From contig JAOCPU010000041.1 in the NCBI GenBank assembly GCA_035772785.1, positions 247,700 through 311,699 on the forward strand: a stretch of 64,000 nucleotides of DNA, in the 5' to 3' direction. Shown here in pieces: positions 20,714 to 32,972 of the stretch. Origin of the DNA: Phlebiopsis flavidoalba. Taxonomy: Eukaryota; Basidiomycota; Agaricomycetes; Polyporales; Phanerochaetaceae. The notes under the pieces are model-generated. The model saw only the letters and a list, made by a program, of their open reading frames with translations, did not search any database and was not told where the DNA came from. Position numbers and translations under genes: made by a program. Every line of letters starts with the position of its first letter. Position 1 is the stretch's first letter.

Positions 20714-22724
20714 TCACGTTTTGGCATGGGGACTGCTTTTCTTTAACGAGGGCCCAGTCGATGGGACGCAAGTACGAGGACTGCTTGATCTCTTGAGCAC
20801 TGAGGGAGGCGTTCGGTAAACTTGTTCTTCAACATCTAAAAAAATATAAATAACGATCCTCGAAAAATTCTGCCGCGAAAGAAAGCCTCTCATCACGGCC
20901 CGTCGCGCAACAGGGGCCGTGTCTCATGTGCGCAATAGAGTTCCTTCAGATCAAATCGTGTGCCGATTTCGCCGTAGGGCACCACATTCGCGCCGACCAC
21001 AGATAATGCAAACTCGGTCGGCTGTGTCCCCTTAAACACCCCTATCCTCGAGATGGAAGAATCCCACGGCTTGCCGTCAAGCAACCATCCCCAGCACGAT
21101 CGCACGCCGGTCGAGCGACCCACACACATCGCACTTGTAGTTGTTTGTACCGCCCCTCGACGCGCGCGGACCGCCGCCCGCTGAGGAAGACCTCGGGCGC
21201 CATGTATCCGAGCGTGCCGACGGGCCCCGTGAGGTACGCGCGGTCGGGGGTCGGCGAGCTCCTCGTCGTCGAGCACGAAGGCGAGCCCGAAGTCTGCGAT
21301 GGTTCGGTTGTCGTTGTGCTGCGTAACCCGGGTGGCCTGATGCGTCGACGAGGATGTTTTCGGGTTTGAGGTCGGCGGTGGATTATCCCGGCGGCGTGGA
21401 GGCTTGCGAGGCCGGATGCCTGTGGCGATGGTCCAGTGTGGGGAGTAGATAGAATAGGAAAAGAGGCGTACGAGTTCGGCCCCCCCGTGACGTAGAGCAC
21501 CATCTCCGCGGGTAGGATCATACGGCGGGTCATGATATCAAGCAAGGTTTCGTGATAGTACGGCTTAGCAAGCATCTAAATCAGCACACGCCACTTGCAG
21601 CACACACACCACTGCACCATGACAAAATACAACATTGTCCGCGTCCGCCCCGAATCAATCAGCGGCGTGACGAACGGCATCCTCAGCGCAGCGACCATCG
21701 CAAGCGTGTGCGCTGCTCCCCGATGAGGTTGTCCCGGCCGCCGTCAAGCCGGTACTCCTGCTTGTCCTTGTGCACGACCTTTGGACCGTGCGCGCGTGTT
21801 GCCGAAGAAGTCGTGCGCCATGTACACACGCGCCCGAACGAGCTCCGCGGCCCACGCGGAAGCGCAGGAGGTACAGCTGCAGCGTGCGGAAGAGCGTCGG
21901 CGGCTCGGTCGGCTCCGTGCCAGGGGTGTAGGGCATGTTCGGCGGAGGGCGCAAGAGAAGCCGCTGTGCGATGTTTGAAGCCGGCGAGGCTTTCCATGGG
22001 AGCTTGAGATCGTGGTAAAAGGAGGAGATGCGGTTGACGCGGGTACCATGCATTCGGGGTGGCTTGGTTCGAGGCAGCAGGCTTTTGTTCGACGAACAAG
22101 GAGTACGCCACATCCTCATAGTTTGCACAGTCGTCTTTCACCGGCACGCGTAGACCGTCCGCCATCCGAGCCAGTGGAAGACGCAGAATCGTGCAGGTCC
22201 AAGAAGGACGCGTTCCTCGTCGAAGATGGCCAGATTGGCGAGTACAGAGCGGTCCGAGTCCTCCTCGGAAGAGTCGTCGATTTGAGCCAGGGTCCAGGAT
22301 CCCAGCTGTGGCGTTGTCCCAGGTCTCCGCCACCAGCAGCACCGTGTGCAAGGGCCAGCTCCGCGGAGTTGTGGGTCTACCGTTGTAGGGGAAGCGTGGA
22401 GCCCGGCAAAAGCAGAAGGCATTTGTGGCGTTGTCTTTGGAAGGTGGTGTCAATTGCTTCGAACATGACGGTTTTTGTACCTTCTGGTGTTGTGGCGGCC
22501 TCCGCGTGAAGACCAGCAAAGCAGAAAGGCCTTCGTAGGTGTCATCCTGGGGAAACGACTCGCGAGATAGGGATGAATTCAGACAAGGGTACCAGTTCGG
22601 GCAGTGTGGGGACGTTGTCTTGTGATGTTGTGTGGCCAAAGTGGGTGCATTGCACAACTTCCAAAGCTTCCACAGTGTCACTAAAAAAAACAAAAAAAAA
22701 AAAAACGTGACGGCCCTCATCCAA
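20714..22724 (-). CDS. Eukaryotic protein kinase with unusual N-terminal region, frameshifted
   Basis: Ser/Thr-type kinase fold, read N to C on the minus strand: beta-3 lysine in KVVHKDKQEY near 21760, alpha-C glutamate in GEQRTLA, LRMPFVTPLIDS near 21665, catalytic loop readable as GIIHR then DLKPENILVDASG near 21370 (one extra C between the two parts), IADFGLAFVLDDEELA near 21280, and GTLGYMAPEVF near 21210. A C-terminal segment SSYLRPIDWALVKEKQSP near 20750 resembles the tail that follows many AGC-type kinase domains. Upstream of the kinase domain are about 250 codons I do not recognise, with an acidic stretch DDSSEEDSDRSVLANL near 22260. Several +/-1 shifts are needed. A poly-A run (22692-22705, plus strand) lies at the 5' end. 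Kinase subfamily and target are unknown. Confidence 0.62.
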
Positions 22725-22748
22725 TCGTGACCAGTCCCGATATACCGG

Positions 22749-23325
22749 TTAAAGGTTTGTGAGTGTCAAAAGCTTTCGTAGGTTGCCATAGGTAGTCATC
22801 CCCAAACCGACAGTTGTGGCCACGGGGTAAAATCCAAACGTTGGCCATCCCAATTTCACCGGTAATCTTTCACCACAGATCTCGAGGAGGAACAAGAGGA
22901 CGTCGACCGTGTCTTGTGATTCAGTGGAACCAGAAGGAAGGAGACCCCAAACATCCCAAGAGCACCAACTTTGATGGCCACAGTCGAATGGGGGGTAAGT
23001 GGCCTTGACCATACAGCCAGCGCGTCCAAGTCGATGATGCTCGATTGACATTTGCTCCACATACCGGGACGATGGTGAAGCCATGGTGGGCCAGTTACTG
23101 GGGAGGGGGAGACATGGTGGTAGAGAGGAGGAGAGAGGGTGGCTGAAATTGATGGCCACGCCGCGTTTTATCGTGTAGGAGGCGGTGCCAAAGGCCACCA
23201 GCCAATCCAACTGGGTTGCCTATTCCGGACGAGGACTTTGATGGGCGACATATCGCGGTAATTACTCGTGGAAAACACAACGCGAATCGATGGCAAGGAC
23301 TTGACCGTTTTGTAAACCAGTACAA
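22749..23325 (-). other. Unrecognised minus-strand open frames
   Basis: A 153-codon frame (22749-23210) and an overlapping 76-codon frame (23095-23325). No domain, signal peptide or splice pattern is convincing. It may be 5' flank of the kinase gene. Confidence 0.25.
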
Positions 23326-24802
23326 AGGATAGCATCAGTACGCGAGACCAATGCTTTTAACAAATGGGGTTATGTCAGGTTATGTCTTGAAGCTGGAAAA
23401 TCGCTCGGATTATCACTAGCCACTTCTGGTTCGTCTTGCAGAGGACGCGACGTGGGTCTCAGAAGTTTCGTGAAGATTCCGAGGAGAGTAGTAGGTGGGC
23501 CTAGGTTAGCTATTTTTTGGGAATAGCCTCAGGCGACCGCCTGAGTCACGTTTGGCCACAGACTCGACGAGGGGCGCTGACAACGCCAGCGGGCGCGTCA
23601 GCGCTTTGCGTCTGGCCACCTCTAGTCGGTTCGGTTCGGTTCGGTTCAATCACCATCGGTTCATCAAACAAAACTGAACTCGTGGCGAATGAGAACCGTC
23701 AATCGCCTCAACAAAAAAATTACGACCATCTTCTGCTCTCCGTCGTACTGTGACATCATCCCATGTATCTCTCTACGCGGCATTGAAATACATCTTACTT
23801 TAACCGTTTGCTGCTCTTTCACGATGCACCCCGCTCAGATTTTCGCACATGCACACTCGAAGCATCCGAATAGGTCGGCTATTTTCGCCTCAAGCTAGTC
23901 TTCCGAAGGCAGAGCGCGGACAGCCTCGAGTGCTCTGAACAGTTCAAAATGCAATTGCTCGCTTCGAATGCGGAGCTCTTGAACAGCATTACAGTTTGAG
24001 TATAACACTCTATGTGCTAACGGAGGGTTTCCACAGGCATGGGTCTCAGTTTGTTGTTGGATATATGCGGGTCGTCCGGGGACTTGTGCTGTTCACCATC
24101 TGTCAAAGCTAGAAGAAAGCATAGTCTCACTTCAAGGTCGTCCTAGCCGATGTTCACTGTCCATAATGAAGGTGAAGTGAACAGCCCTCCGATTGCACAT
24201 TGCACTCATGAGGTCGTTTTTTTTCTATGCGACAGTGCTCTAGCCGCCAATCCTTCCACGACAACTGTCCACAAACACGGCCCCACTGGCCATGTCGTAT
24301 TTTTTCCACGCATCTCTCGCTCCAAGGATACCTGGGCAATCCCGTGGGATGGTAGCTCTGTCACACGCCATGCTTGCCGTTTCTCAAGAGAAGACGAGGC
24401 GTACGTTACCACCCTGCGTCAAGTGCCAATTTGCCCCTTCGGCCCACCGGATATTACAAGCGTGATCACCTCGACCACATGATGTGCCTCAAACCCCAAG
24501 CCATCATTCGACTCGCTCGAACCCCTTGAAGTCAGCATGCGTGGCGGGCGAATATCCATGGTCCCATCCGGCGCTTACCCCTAGTATGTGAAGACTTGCA
24601 CCTTCATTTCCCCCAATTTCACACACGCAGCTAAAAAGTCGTTCTATAGGCCTCGAAGAGCCGCGTTTGCGGACAATTGGACACCGATTGCTCGATAGCG
24701 AGGGGCCGTTTGCCCGGAACTTGCTGCCGATGCGACACCTCGGCCAATCCTCGGATAAACTCGTTTCAGCTGCCCACACCAAGTCCCGTACGCCTCGAGC
24801 CC
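23326..24802. other. Upstream region of the beta-glucosidase gene
   Basis: No gene is supported. A 110-codon plus frame (24150-24482) and a 117-codon minus frame (24504-24857) lack signatures. Contains the pentamer repeat at 23626-23645. The promoter of the GH3 gene is at the right end. Confidence 0.4.
23626..23645 (+). repeat. (TCGGT)4 microsatellite
   Basis: Four exact TCGGT units followed by TCAAT. Simple repeat in intergenic DNA. Confidence 0.85.
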
Positions 24803-24810
24803 TATAAAAG
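24803..24810 (+). promoter_or_regulatory. TATA box of the GH3 gene
   Basis: TATAAAAG lies 92 bases before the ATG at 24902, a usual spacing for a fungal core promoter, and is followed by C/T-rich sequence (TCTCTCCACCGATCC). Confidence 0.7.
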
Positions 24811-24901
24811 CTGGCGTACTTTCGCAGCGTCTTGTTTGTCTCTCCACCGATCCGCACTCCCCCAACAACCCCAACTCAGATATCTCTGCCTAAATACTAG
24901 A

Positions 24902-27900
24902 ATGCCGCCCTCCGATTTCGCAAAGGCAGATATCGAACGAGGGTGGGTCGAGCAGCTCACCACGACGAGGCCATCCTGCTCACTGCTGGCGTTGGCTTCT
25001 GGCACACCCATGGTGTCCCTCGGCTGGGTGTCCCACCCATCAAAGTCAGCGACGGCCCAAACGGTATGCTCTCGCGGGAGAACTCCAAGTACGAACACAA
25101 CCTAACTTTGAATCTTCCTACCAGGCGTTAGAGGCAACCACTTCTTCATGAGCACGCCCGCGAAATGCTTACCATCTTCAACCGCAATTGGCGCGACATT
25201 CGAACGTCGAGCTCATTGAGACAATCGGGCGCAAGCTCCTCGCCGAAGAGTGCAAGATCAAAGCGGCGTCCATCCTGCTCGCGCCGACGTGCAACATCCA
25301 GCGCAACCCGCTCGGGGGCCGCTCGTTCGAGTCCTTCTCCGAGGACCCGCACCTCTCGGGCATGATCGCCGCCGCGTACGTCAACGGCGTCCAGGGCGGC
25401 GGCGTCGCGACGGCCATCAAGCACTTTGTCGGCAACGACAAGGAGAACGACCGCATGGCGTACGACTCGATTATGTCGGAGCGTGCGCTGAGAGAGGTGT
25501 ATCTCATGCCGTTTATTTATGCTGGCGCAGAAGTTGGCGAAGCCGTGGTCGTTTATGACGGCGTAGGTTGCGTCGCGTTGGCCTCACATTGCGCGGTTGC
25601 TGACTTGCGTTGCTAGGTATAACCGTGTAAATGGAACTCACGTCTCAGAGAACCCGTACATCATCCGCGACATCTTGCGTGGCGAGTGGGGCAGCGACGC
25701 CACCGTATGCGCGACTGGTAAGGTTCCGACACCAGGCCGTGAGTGTCACCTGTGAAATGTTTGCAATATAGGTTCGGTGTCTACTCGATCGACCATGCCA
25801 TCAACGCCGCGGGACTCGACCTCGAGATGCCCGGCACAAACAAGTGGCGTACGCTAGACCTCATGAACCGCTCGTACGTACCCCCTGATCATGACGCTCA
25901 ACATAACTGACATTTCGAAACCAGGATTGGTAGCCGGAAGATCACTGCTCGCACCGTCAAAGAACGCGCCAGGAAGGTCCTCGAGCTCACCAAAAAAGTG
26001 CGCGCAGGAAGCTCCCGAGGTAAGTAACCATTGCCCGCACATTTCCGCCTTACGTGTCCTGACCTGTGGCCAGATCCTCGACGGCGACGGTTTTTTTAGA
26101 ACGCACTCACGAATCCGAGGAAGACGCCGCGCTCATGCGAAGCTCGCCGCGCAGTCCATCGTCCTCCTCTGGAAGAACGACAACGCCCTGCTGGCTTTGA
26201 AGCCCAAAGTACCGCCGGCTCTACCGCGACTCCGTTCCTCGGTGCTGAACTTGGTTCTAGGAGCAAGGCATAAAGAAGATTTGCTATTGTTTGGCGGCAA
26301 TGCGAAGGCGCGCGTCATCAGCGGTGGCGGCTCTGCGTCGTGAAGCCGAGCTACTTTGTCAATCCCTACGATGGGATCGTGAAGGCGCTCAAGGAGATTG
26401 ATAGTGAGATTGAGGTGACGTATTGTGAAGCGCGCGCGAGTAAGCACCACATTTTGTTCCAAGGTTGTTAGGACTGATGTGGTTGGGGTCAGCGTACCGC
26501 ACGACGCCTACGATCGAATACGACCTCGTGGGACGTGAGGACGGCCGGGCCGGGGGGACCGCCACCTGGTTCCCGCACGAGAAACGACGAGTCGATGGTC
26601 GCACTCCCGGAGTCCATCAAGACGCAAAATACGTCGACGAGACGAGGATCTTATCAGGTGCGTTTGAGTGTGTTTCGTTATAGGCATATACCCGTTTTAT
26701 TCTTGGTGTGCAGCACCTCGTATCCGGAGAATAATCACCAATTGAGGTTTGGAGACGCTCAAGCTCGATGGTCTCTTGAAGCCCCGCGAGATGGAGGACA
26801 CCCTCTTCGAGTTCGGACCTCATCGCGGCCGGCCGAGCCCAGGTGAGCAAAACAAATCAGCCAAGCATAGACCCCAGGATAACAACCTACCAGCTGTTCG
26901 TCGACGACCAGCTCGTCATCGACAAATGGACCACCAACGGCGCGTGCGAATTCTTCTTCGGCTCGGGCTCGGAGGAAAGAAACCGGCACCTTCCTGCTGC
27001 GCGCCGCGTTCGCGCACCGCATCCGCGTCGAGTTCTGTTTGCAACCGTCCGCGCCCCCGCCGCGACCGACCCGAACGAGGCGCTCATGGACTCGAGAAAC
27101 CCCGGCGTGCAGCTCGGCGGCGCGCCCGTCGCGGACCCCGCCGCGCTGCTCGATACGGGCCGTACGCCTCGCAAGCGAGGACGGATGTCGCCGATCGCGG
27201 TTGTGGGGCTGAATGCGGATTGGGAGAGCGAGGGGTATGACGGAGTACGCTGGCGCTGCCTGGGCGCACGGACGAGCTCGTGCGGCGCGTGCGCGCGGGC
27301 GAATCCGCGCACGGTCGTCGTCACGCAGGCGGGCTCGAGCATTGCGATGCCCTGGCGGACGAGGTCTCCGCGCTGGTGCATTGTTGGTACCTGCGGGAAC
27401 GCCACGGGCGATGCGATGCGGATGTGTTAGTTGGGCGGGTGAACCCCAGTTGGGATGGCTGAGTTTGACGTTCCCAAGCGTCTGGAGGATGTGCCGAGAC
27501 CATGGCATTTTTGGGCATGAGCACGGGTAAGATTCAGTAGTAGCGGAGGATTTGTTCGTGGTATGTGGCCTGCCCTTGCTATTTCGCACTGTGATGCTGA
27601 GTCGTTGGTAGGCTATAAACACTACCACCACCGCAAATATCTCGCCGCTCTTTCACTTTCGGGTACGTCCCGTTGATCTGTTCGGTGCACACCGACTGAC
27701 ATCCCCCAGCGAGGGCCTCTCGTACACCACATTTTCATACTCGAACCTCGAGCTCTCCGCGCCAACCACGTCGAAAATCGACATCACCCGCCTCCGCGCG
27801 CGCGTCACCATTCACCAACACCGGCGCCGTGGCGGGCTCCGAGGTCGTGCAGCTCATACAATCACGCTTCACCGCGACCGGTCGGAGCTCACGCACCCGC

Positions 27901-28149
27901 CGCTCATGCTCAAGGCGTTCGCGAGAAGGTGCGCGTAGACCTCGCGCCCCAGGAAAGAGCGCGACGTGGTCAGGCTGCCGCTCGACAAGTTACGCGTTCT
28001 CGTACTGGGAGGAAGCGGCATTGCGGCGTGGGTCGTGCGAGGACGGGGAGTATGTTGTGCGCGTGGGCAGGAGGCGATGCCGCGCCCGCGGATTTGGGCT
28101 CCAGGCGTCGTTTGTTGTGAACAAGCGTTTCGAGTGGAAAGGTATCTGA
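24902..28149 (+). CDS. GH3 beta-glucosidase with PA14 domain
   Basis: Glycoside hydrolase family 3 enzyme that releases glucose from beta-linked glucosides such as cellobiose. ATG 24902 follows the TATA box; there is no signal peptide, so it is probably intracellular. Seen in order: GVGFWHTHGVPRLGVPPIKV; RNPLGGRSFESFSEDPHLSG near 25320; IKHFVGNDKEND near 25423; MLAQKLAKPWSFMTAYNRVN across an intron; the nucleophile region with Asp codon 25713-25715 then Trp split by an intron before FGVYS; ISGGGSAS near 26320; PA14 insert (LFVDDQLVIDKWTTNG near 26893); and a C-terminal fibronectin-III-like domain (GLSYTTFSYSNLEL, GAVAGSEVVQL). Introns at 25064-25124, 25563-25616, 25718-25771, 25874-25924 and 26020-26073 have GT...AG ends. 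At least six +/-1 shifts are needed (for example near 24966, 25203 and 25516), yet catalytic motifs are kept, so the gene may be functional in the real genome. The residue before the nucleophile Asp reads Arg, where Ser is usual. Confidence 0.85.
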
Positions 28150-28512
28150 TTGTAGAGTTCGATTACTGAAATAACTGTATTATATCTTAGAGAGAAGGAC
28201 TTTTTCGGATGGCCGTTATCTAGTGTCTTGACGACTCAGTTTCGCCGGGTGGGATAGGCGCCAAGTCACTCGCAACTGGAATGCGAGATTCCTTTCCGGG
28301 ACCATGATGTAGGTGAGAACGGGGGAATTTTGACACTACACTCTTCACTGTGACCACCACCATGAGCGACGAGGACCTCCTCACATCCAGAGCAGCACTC
28401 AGAGCTGGACCGTGTGTCTTCCAGAGGTTTTGGAACCCATGCGTTCGAACCATCCCCATCATCCGGAGTTTCACTTTGAACTACTTTTTCTACATTTGTA
28501 CACAAGGCGAAT
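28150..28512. other. Gap between the GH3 and P-loop genes
   Basis: Should hold the GH3 3' UTR and the promoter and first exon of the following gene; a plus frame starting at 28350 (MTTTMSDEDLLTSRAALRAG) could be that first exon. No poly-A signal stands out. Confidence 0.35.
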
Positions 28513-31471
28513 GTGGAATGCGGTCGACCTGTCCTAAATCCGGATCCCCAGTTTCTTCAACGCCTGGCGGAGCGCGAAGACATAAGACAAATCCTCGAAC
28601 GTGACTATGCAGCCAGGTCTTTTAGGACGACCCGGAACCTGCGTATGTACTCTTATCCTCCTCACCGATCTATCTCTAACCGATACCATGTGTGATAGAT
28701 ATCCTTCGCCCATCTCGTAGGTCTTGACATGAACGTTTTTCTTGCTATCGTCATGACGTTGGTCCAGCCGTAGTAGAATACATTGCAAGAACAGAGACAG
28801 TAATTTGCTGAATCTATTCAAGGTATGATACTTGTCTGCTCCTCAACACGTCACGGCGATCGTCTTAATATTCATTTCAGCCACGAATCATCATGGGAGG
28901 CACCGTACCAAGGCAGTACAGTGGATACATTCAAACGAAGAATGCAAGAATACATGCAAGAAGGTTACGTACTTTTGTCATTCTTTGGTCGTCGTTCAAT
29001 CTTCCGGCACGGGAAAATCTCGCATGATTGACGAACTGTCCAAGGAGATCCCATGCATACACATGAGCCTCTCGCTGCCCGGCAATGTAAGTCGCATGCA
29101 GGCTGAACTCTGATACTCGTTCACCAACAATTCTTGTTCAGCGTTCCCTCCGCCCCCTGACGAAGGACTACTTGAATGGCTGACCAAGATAACGAAGGGC
29201 TCCAGCCAGCGAACAGGCCGCTAAAGGGGCATGCGGCTTCGTCCACGGCCTGCTCACGACCGCGTTGAGTCGTTTCAGACAACTGGCCCTAGAAGGCATG
29301 ACAATAAATGCCACCGCATATACCCATGTCACTCATTCTATCCAGGGTGCGCGGAGAAAAATGCTCCTGATGGTCTGCGAAAGCTGGCCAGTGCGTTCAG
29401 AGAGCGGATGGCTGAAGGCAGAACTTTCAGAAGACACGGCCAATTTTCGTAAAGACGTTCTTCGAAGACGTCAAACGAAGCGCTACAGAGGTATGTTCTG
29501 GTCTATCGCTCGACTCGCGAGAAACTCAAAAAGCGTTCTTAGTCTATCGAGAAAGCTGTCGCGGCCGAAGGACGGGCGTGAGACAGTGGCAGAGTCCCCG
29601 TTTTGAGGTTGAAGGTCAACTCCATGGTCGTATTTGGTTTGGTTTTTCAGCGAATGTTCTGACCCGCTGTGTAGAATCCTCATCCCCTCTAACCGTTGGT
29701 GCCGCCTGCCAACAGCTGTGCAATTTTTTCAAAGACTACCAAGTCGCCGATCGCACTCAGCCGTTATTCACCATATGCTTTGACGAGGCAGGAGAAACTT
29801 TCTAATCCATCAGGCAACTACGGAAACTGCTGGTCTATTTATTCCGAGCTCAGGCGTTGCGCACGACAGCTCTCGTGCCTTCCCGTCTTCTTCATCTTTG
29901 CATCCACGAGTCTGGTCCGTGGGAACTTGCGTCTGCCCATCTTTCGGCCGCATACGGCAAGAGAGCACACTTCCGCCTTACACCGAAACAGGCTTTGACC
30001 AGCTGGCAATCAACGTCTCAGAGAACAAGGGGTGGCTGGTTGAAGATGTTGCGACTATCGAATACATGAGCCATCTCGGCCGGCCACTGTGTGTCGTCAT
30101 ACCTTTCGCGCGCATAATGGAGAGCTTATTATGAATCATTGTTACAGATTTGGAACGAGATTCGACGCCTATCAAGACAATCCTCGTCTTCACCACTCGC
30201 TCGTGACTTTCGCGGCCGAGAAGCTCCTCTGTGCTCCTCTCGGCAGCCCGGACTGGTTCCTTACGTCTCACCAGTCTCTGGCCTGCCTCTCCGTGCGGCT
30301 GGGTCTGGATCTGCTCAGTCATCCCGCCAACACAGATGTCGGACTGTGTCAGGTCAAACGCCCACATGCGGCTCTGCATCCAAGTGGATCCTACGGGCGA
30401 AGCCATGGTGCTCTGTGCCGCCATCAGAGCCCTTGCTAGCGGAAGGCGCATACGAGGTGATGATGAAGTCTGATCTCTTCCCTCAATACCTGCTGGACCG
30501 GCTGCGAAAGAGCGAGATTGAGGCTGGGCCGAGAGGAGAGGTCGTAGCGGCGCTTTTGGTCATGCTTGCGCGTGACGCTGCGGTTCGTGCTCGAGGTATG
30601 TGTGCGGCTCCTGCGCAGGACTCTATCCTCCCACGAAGACACCCCTCTCTCAAAACGATCACTCCCCGATTTAACGCCCGTGTTCTCCCTCTGCTTGACT
30701 TTCTCCAAGCATTACTGCCCCCAGCGTGTTTCGAGTCAGTGAAGATGTCAAAGCCTGCGTTCTCCCTCCCGGGCGACGATCGCCCTCTTCAAGATATGTT
30801 CGCATCCTCTGACTAAAGTATGGTTCAATCACTGCGTCAAAGTACTGGATCTTGGTGTTCTAAGTCAACGGTTCCTTTGGCGGTACATCATACGTGGCGC
30901 GATAATTACTTGTGCTGCCACATCGGAGCAGCGTTGACCTTTGTTATCCGTGGTCCGGTGGGTCTTTCAAGGATCCGAACTGAGCCTGGAAATAGCCCAC
31001 AGCCATCCTCATTCGGAGATGGTCAAAATGATGCTTCATTCACCGATAAGACCCGTCCCCCGCATCTTTTCGACGCAATGGACGCCCATTGAATTGAAAA
31101 TCTTCGGCGAAGACACGACAGCCCCTTCCAGTACTGCGTATGGTCTTTTCCCTCGCGTCGCCGACGTCTGCTATCGTCATCCCGTCCCCGGAGCCGCCCA
31201 TCCTCCTCTATTGATACCAGCGAAAGGCCATTCACCGCATACGACATCTGGTGCGCCGGTGCATGCTCAGCGCAGACCTTCAGACCCATCAAGCACGAGG
31301 ACGAATGGATTTACACCGCGCTTCTGGATCGCATGCGAAATCTGTCCCGCGTTTATGACGATGGGCGAAGCCAGGAACTCTGGCGCACTATGTATCCCTG
31401 CGCTACCGACTCAGGATGCGCACTGGACGAACTTTGGGGCTGTGGATGAAGGGGTAGCAGAAGTAAATTAG
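28513..31471 (+). CDS. P-loop NTPase of the basidiomycete VQSSGTGKS family
   Basis: A large protein of unknown role found in many Agaricomycete genomes as multi-copy genes. N-terminal exon LAEREDIRQILERDYAARSF near 28560, then HESSWEAPYQGSTVDTFKRR near 28880, Walker A in VVVQSSGTGKSRMIDEL (28985-29040), FPPPPDEGLLEWLTKITKGS near 29150, FVHGLLTTALSRFRQL near 29240, a Walker B-like PLFTICFDEAGE near 29760, VEDVATIEYMSHLGRPL near 30045, EPLLAEGAYEVMM near 30435, and the C-terminal SERPFTAYDIWCAGACSAQT near 31225. So it should bind ATP/GTP. Introns and at least three frame shifts are needed (for example between GQFS and FFEDVKRSATE near 29450). Family assignment is from memory of similar predicted proteins; no function is proposed. 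Confidence 0.65.
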
Positions 31472-32966
31472 CACAAGGGACCGGATGGGATGTGTGGAAC
31501 TGTTTGAAACTTGAGCGCAACGCGTATTTTGCCTTTATTCTGGAGCGGGGTATATGTAACTATTGTGTGCCATGCCTGGTCGGGCTTTGAGAGCGAATCG
31601 GTCATCGAGTCGTTCCTGTTCCTGGGCCTAACACTATCCCCACTGCCACACCGCCGCCGCCGGGCAGGCTCAGACCTCGCGCGTTGCTGTGGTACAACAG
31701 CCCTCGTCCTCAAGACAGGCTGGCGCGTCTCGCTCGCAGACCCCTCGTCTTTCTCCGCAGATCGGCTGGGCAGAAAACATCAACGGCCGGTTCCACTCTT
31801 CCCGCAGAGCAAGCGGGAGCGGCGCCTACTGGCCGCGTGACGTTTGCCCGCGCAATGTTCTCCAGCGCGGTCTTGCTCTTCCAGTGCTCGAGGCGCTCGC
31901 GGGCTGCGCGGCTGACGGGGTGTAGTTAACGGTGGGGTATGGTCTGGTCGACGAGGGCCGAGGTGTACTTTTAGTGTGGAGGGAGGCATGCGGAGTGTCG
32001 GTGGTGCGCTTGGGGGTGCTTGTCTTGGGAGGTGTGAGCGTGGCACGGGTGGGGAGTGAGTGGTGTGTGGGAGCTGGCATAGTGTTCGAGGCTGATGCCT
32101 CCGTTTTGTTCGTATTAGACTCGGACTTCGGGATTTTTCTGGAAGAGATGTTGGGTAGCCTTTTGAGCGCGGAAGTAGGACTAGGAGTTCTTGTATCATC
32201 GACGTGGATGCTTCGCAAATGTTTCAACGGACTAAGTGTCCTACAATTCCAAGATCCAATATCAATACCGTGAACAATATTCTTACGCGGTACTGCTCAC
32301 TTCAAGTTATACTCATCCTCAAACCCGCTGTCGGAGCCAAACCGGTCATCGAATCTCGCCTTCTTGGATGTAGCCTGTTCTTTCCACTGAAAAGCCACGC
32401 GCCCAACATGTCAACATCTCAAAGCGTCGTAGCATGAAAACCGACGACTCACCTCCGGCTCTTCAGGTCTCCTCAACAGGGCGCGTTTGCTCGGGAATGG
32501 AAGAGGGGGTATCCTGCACCTCCTGCTTCATGTTTGCGGCTTCTACGGGCTTCGCAGCGACCTCTGAACGGAGTGGCACATAAATATAGGCGTGCAGCGG
32601 CCAGTCGCTGTTGTGAGATCGGGGGGCTCCTGCACCTGGTCCATACCCTCCGTGATCTACAAAAGTAGGTTTTCGCGGCTGAAAAGGACATTGGGATAGT
32701 GTTTTGTCTGAGAGGGTTGACACAATATAGGTGTGCATTGAACCCCAGTAGGGTTGGGGGCTCGGTCCCGAGGAAGGGGGGGGGGCGCCGTCCTGTAACA
32801 TGCTCGTGGCATACAGCAGGCTTATGGGTGAACGAAGGAGATGACTGATATTTCTCATGTAGGAAGCTAGAGTAACGAGTCGTAAGTTATCAATCGTGCC
32901 AATGCGCCACAATATCAACACATTTGTGACAACACAAGGATCCAGCGACTCCCTTGCAACGTGCAT
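31468..32966 (-). CDS. Hypothetical disordered protein
   Basis: Not recognised. Spliced reading on the minus strand: exon with FVDHGGYGPGAGAPRSHNSD and PLHAYIYVPLRSEVAAKPVE near 32560-32660; then KKARFDDRFGSDSGFEDEYN near 32345 ending at a GTGAGC donor; acceptor before TLSPLKHLRSIHVDDTRTPS near 32230; then a long Ser/Thr/Pro-rich stretch and RERLEHWKSKTALENIARAN near 31860. The exon borders and the acidic/aromatic patch make it look like a real gene. Low-complexity composition suggests a regulatory or scaffold protein, but nothing indicates which. The start is uncertain. Confidence 0.45.
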
Positions 32967-32972
32967 GCAAGC

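Noticed and set aside
21683..22720. 345-codon single minus ORF as an intact gene
   Set aside because: The conserved kinase-region residues alternate between this frame and two others, so the long frame is only partly the real one.
26759..27631. 290-codon minus-strand ORF
   Set aside because: It is the antisense shadow of the GC-rich PA14 and C-terminal part of the beta-glucosidase gene.
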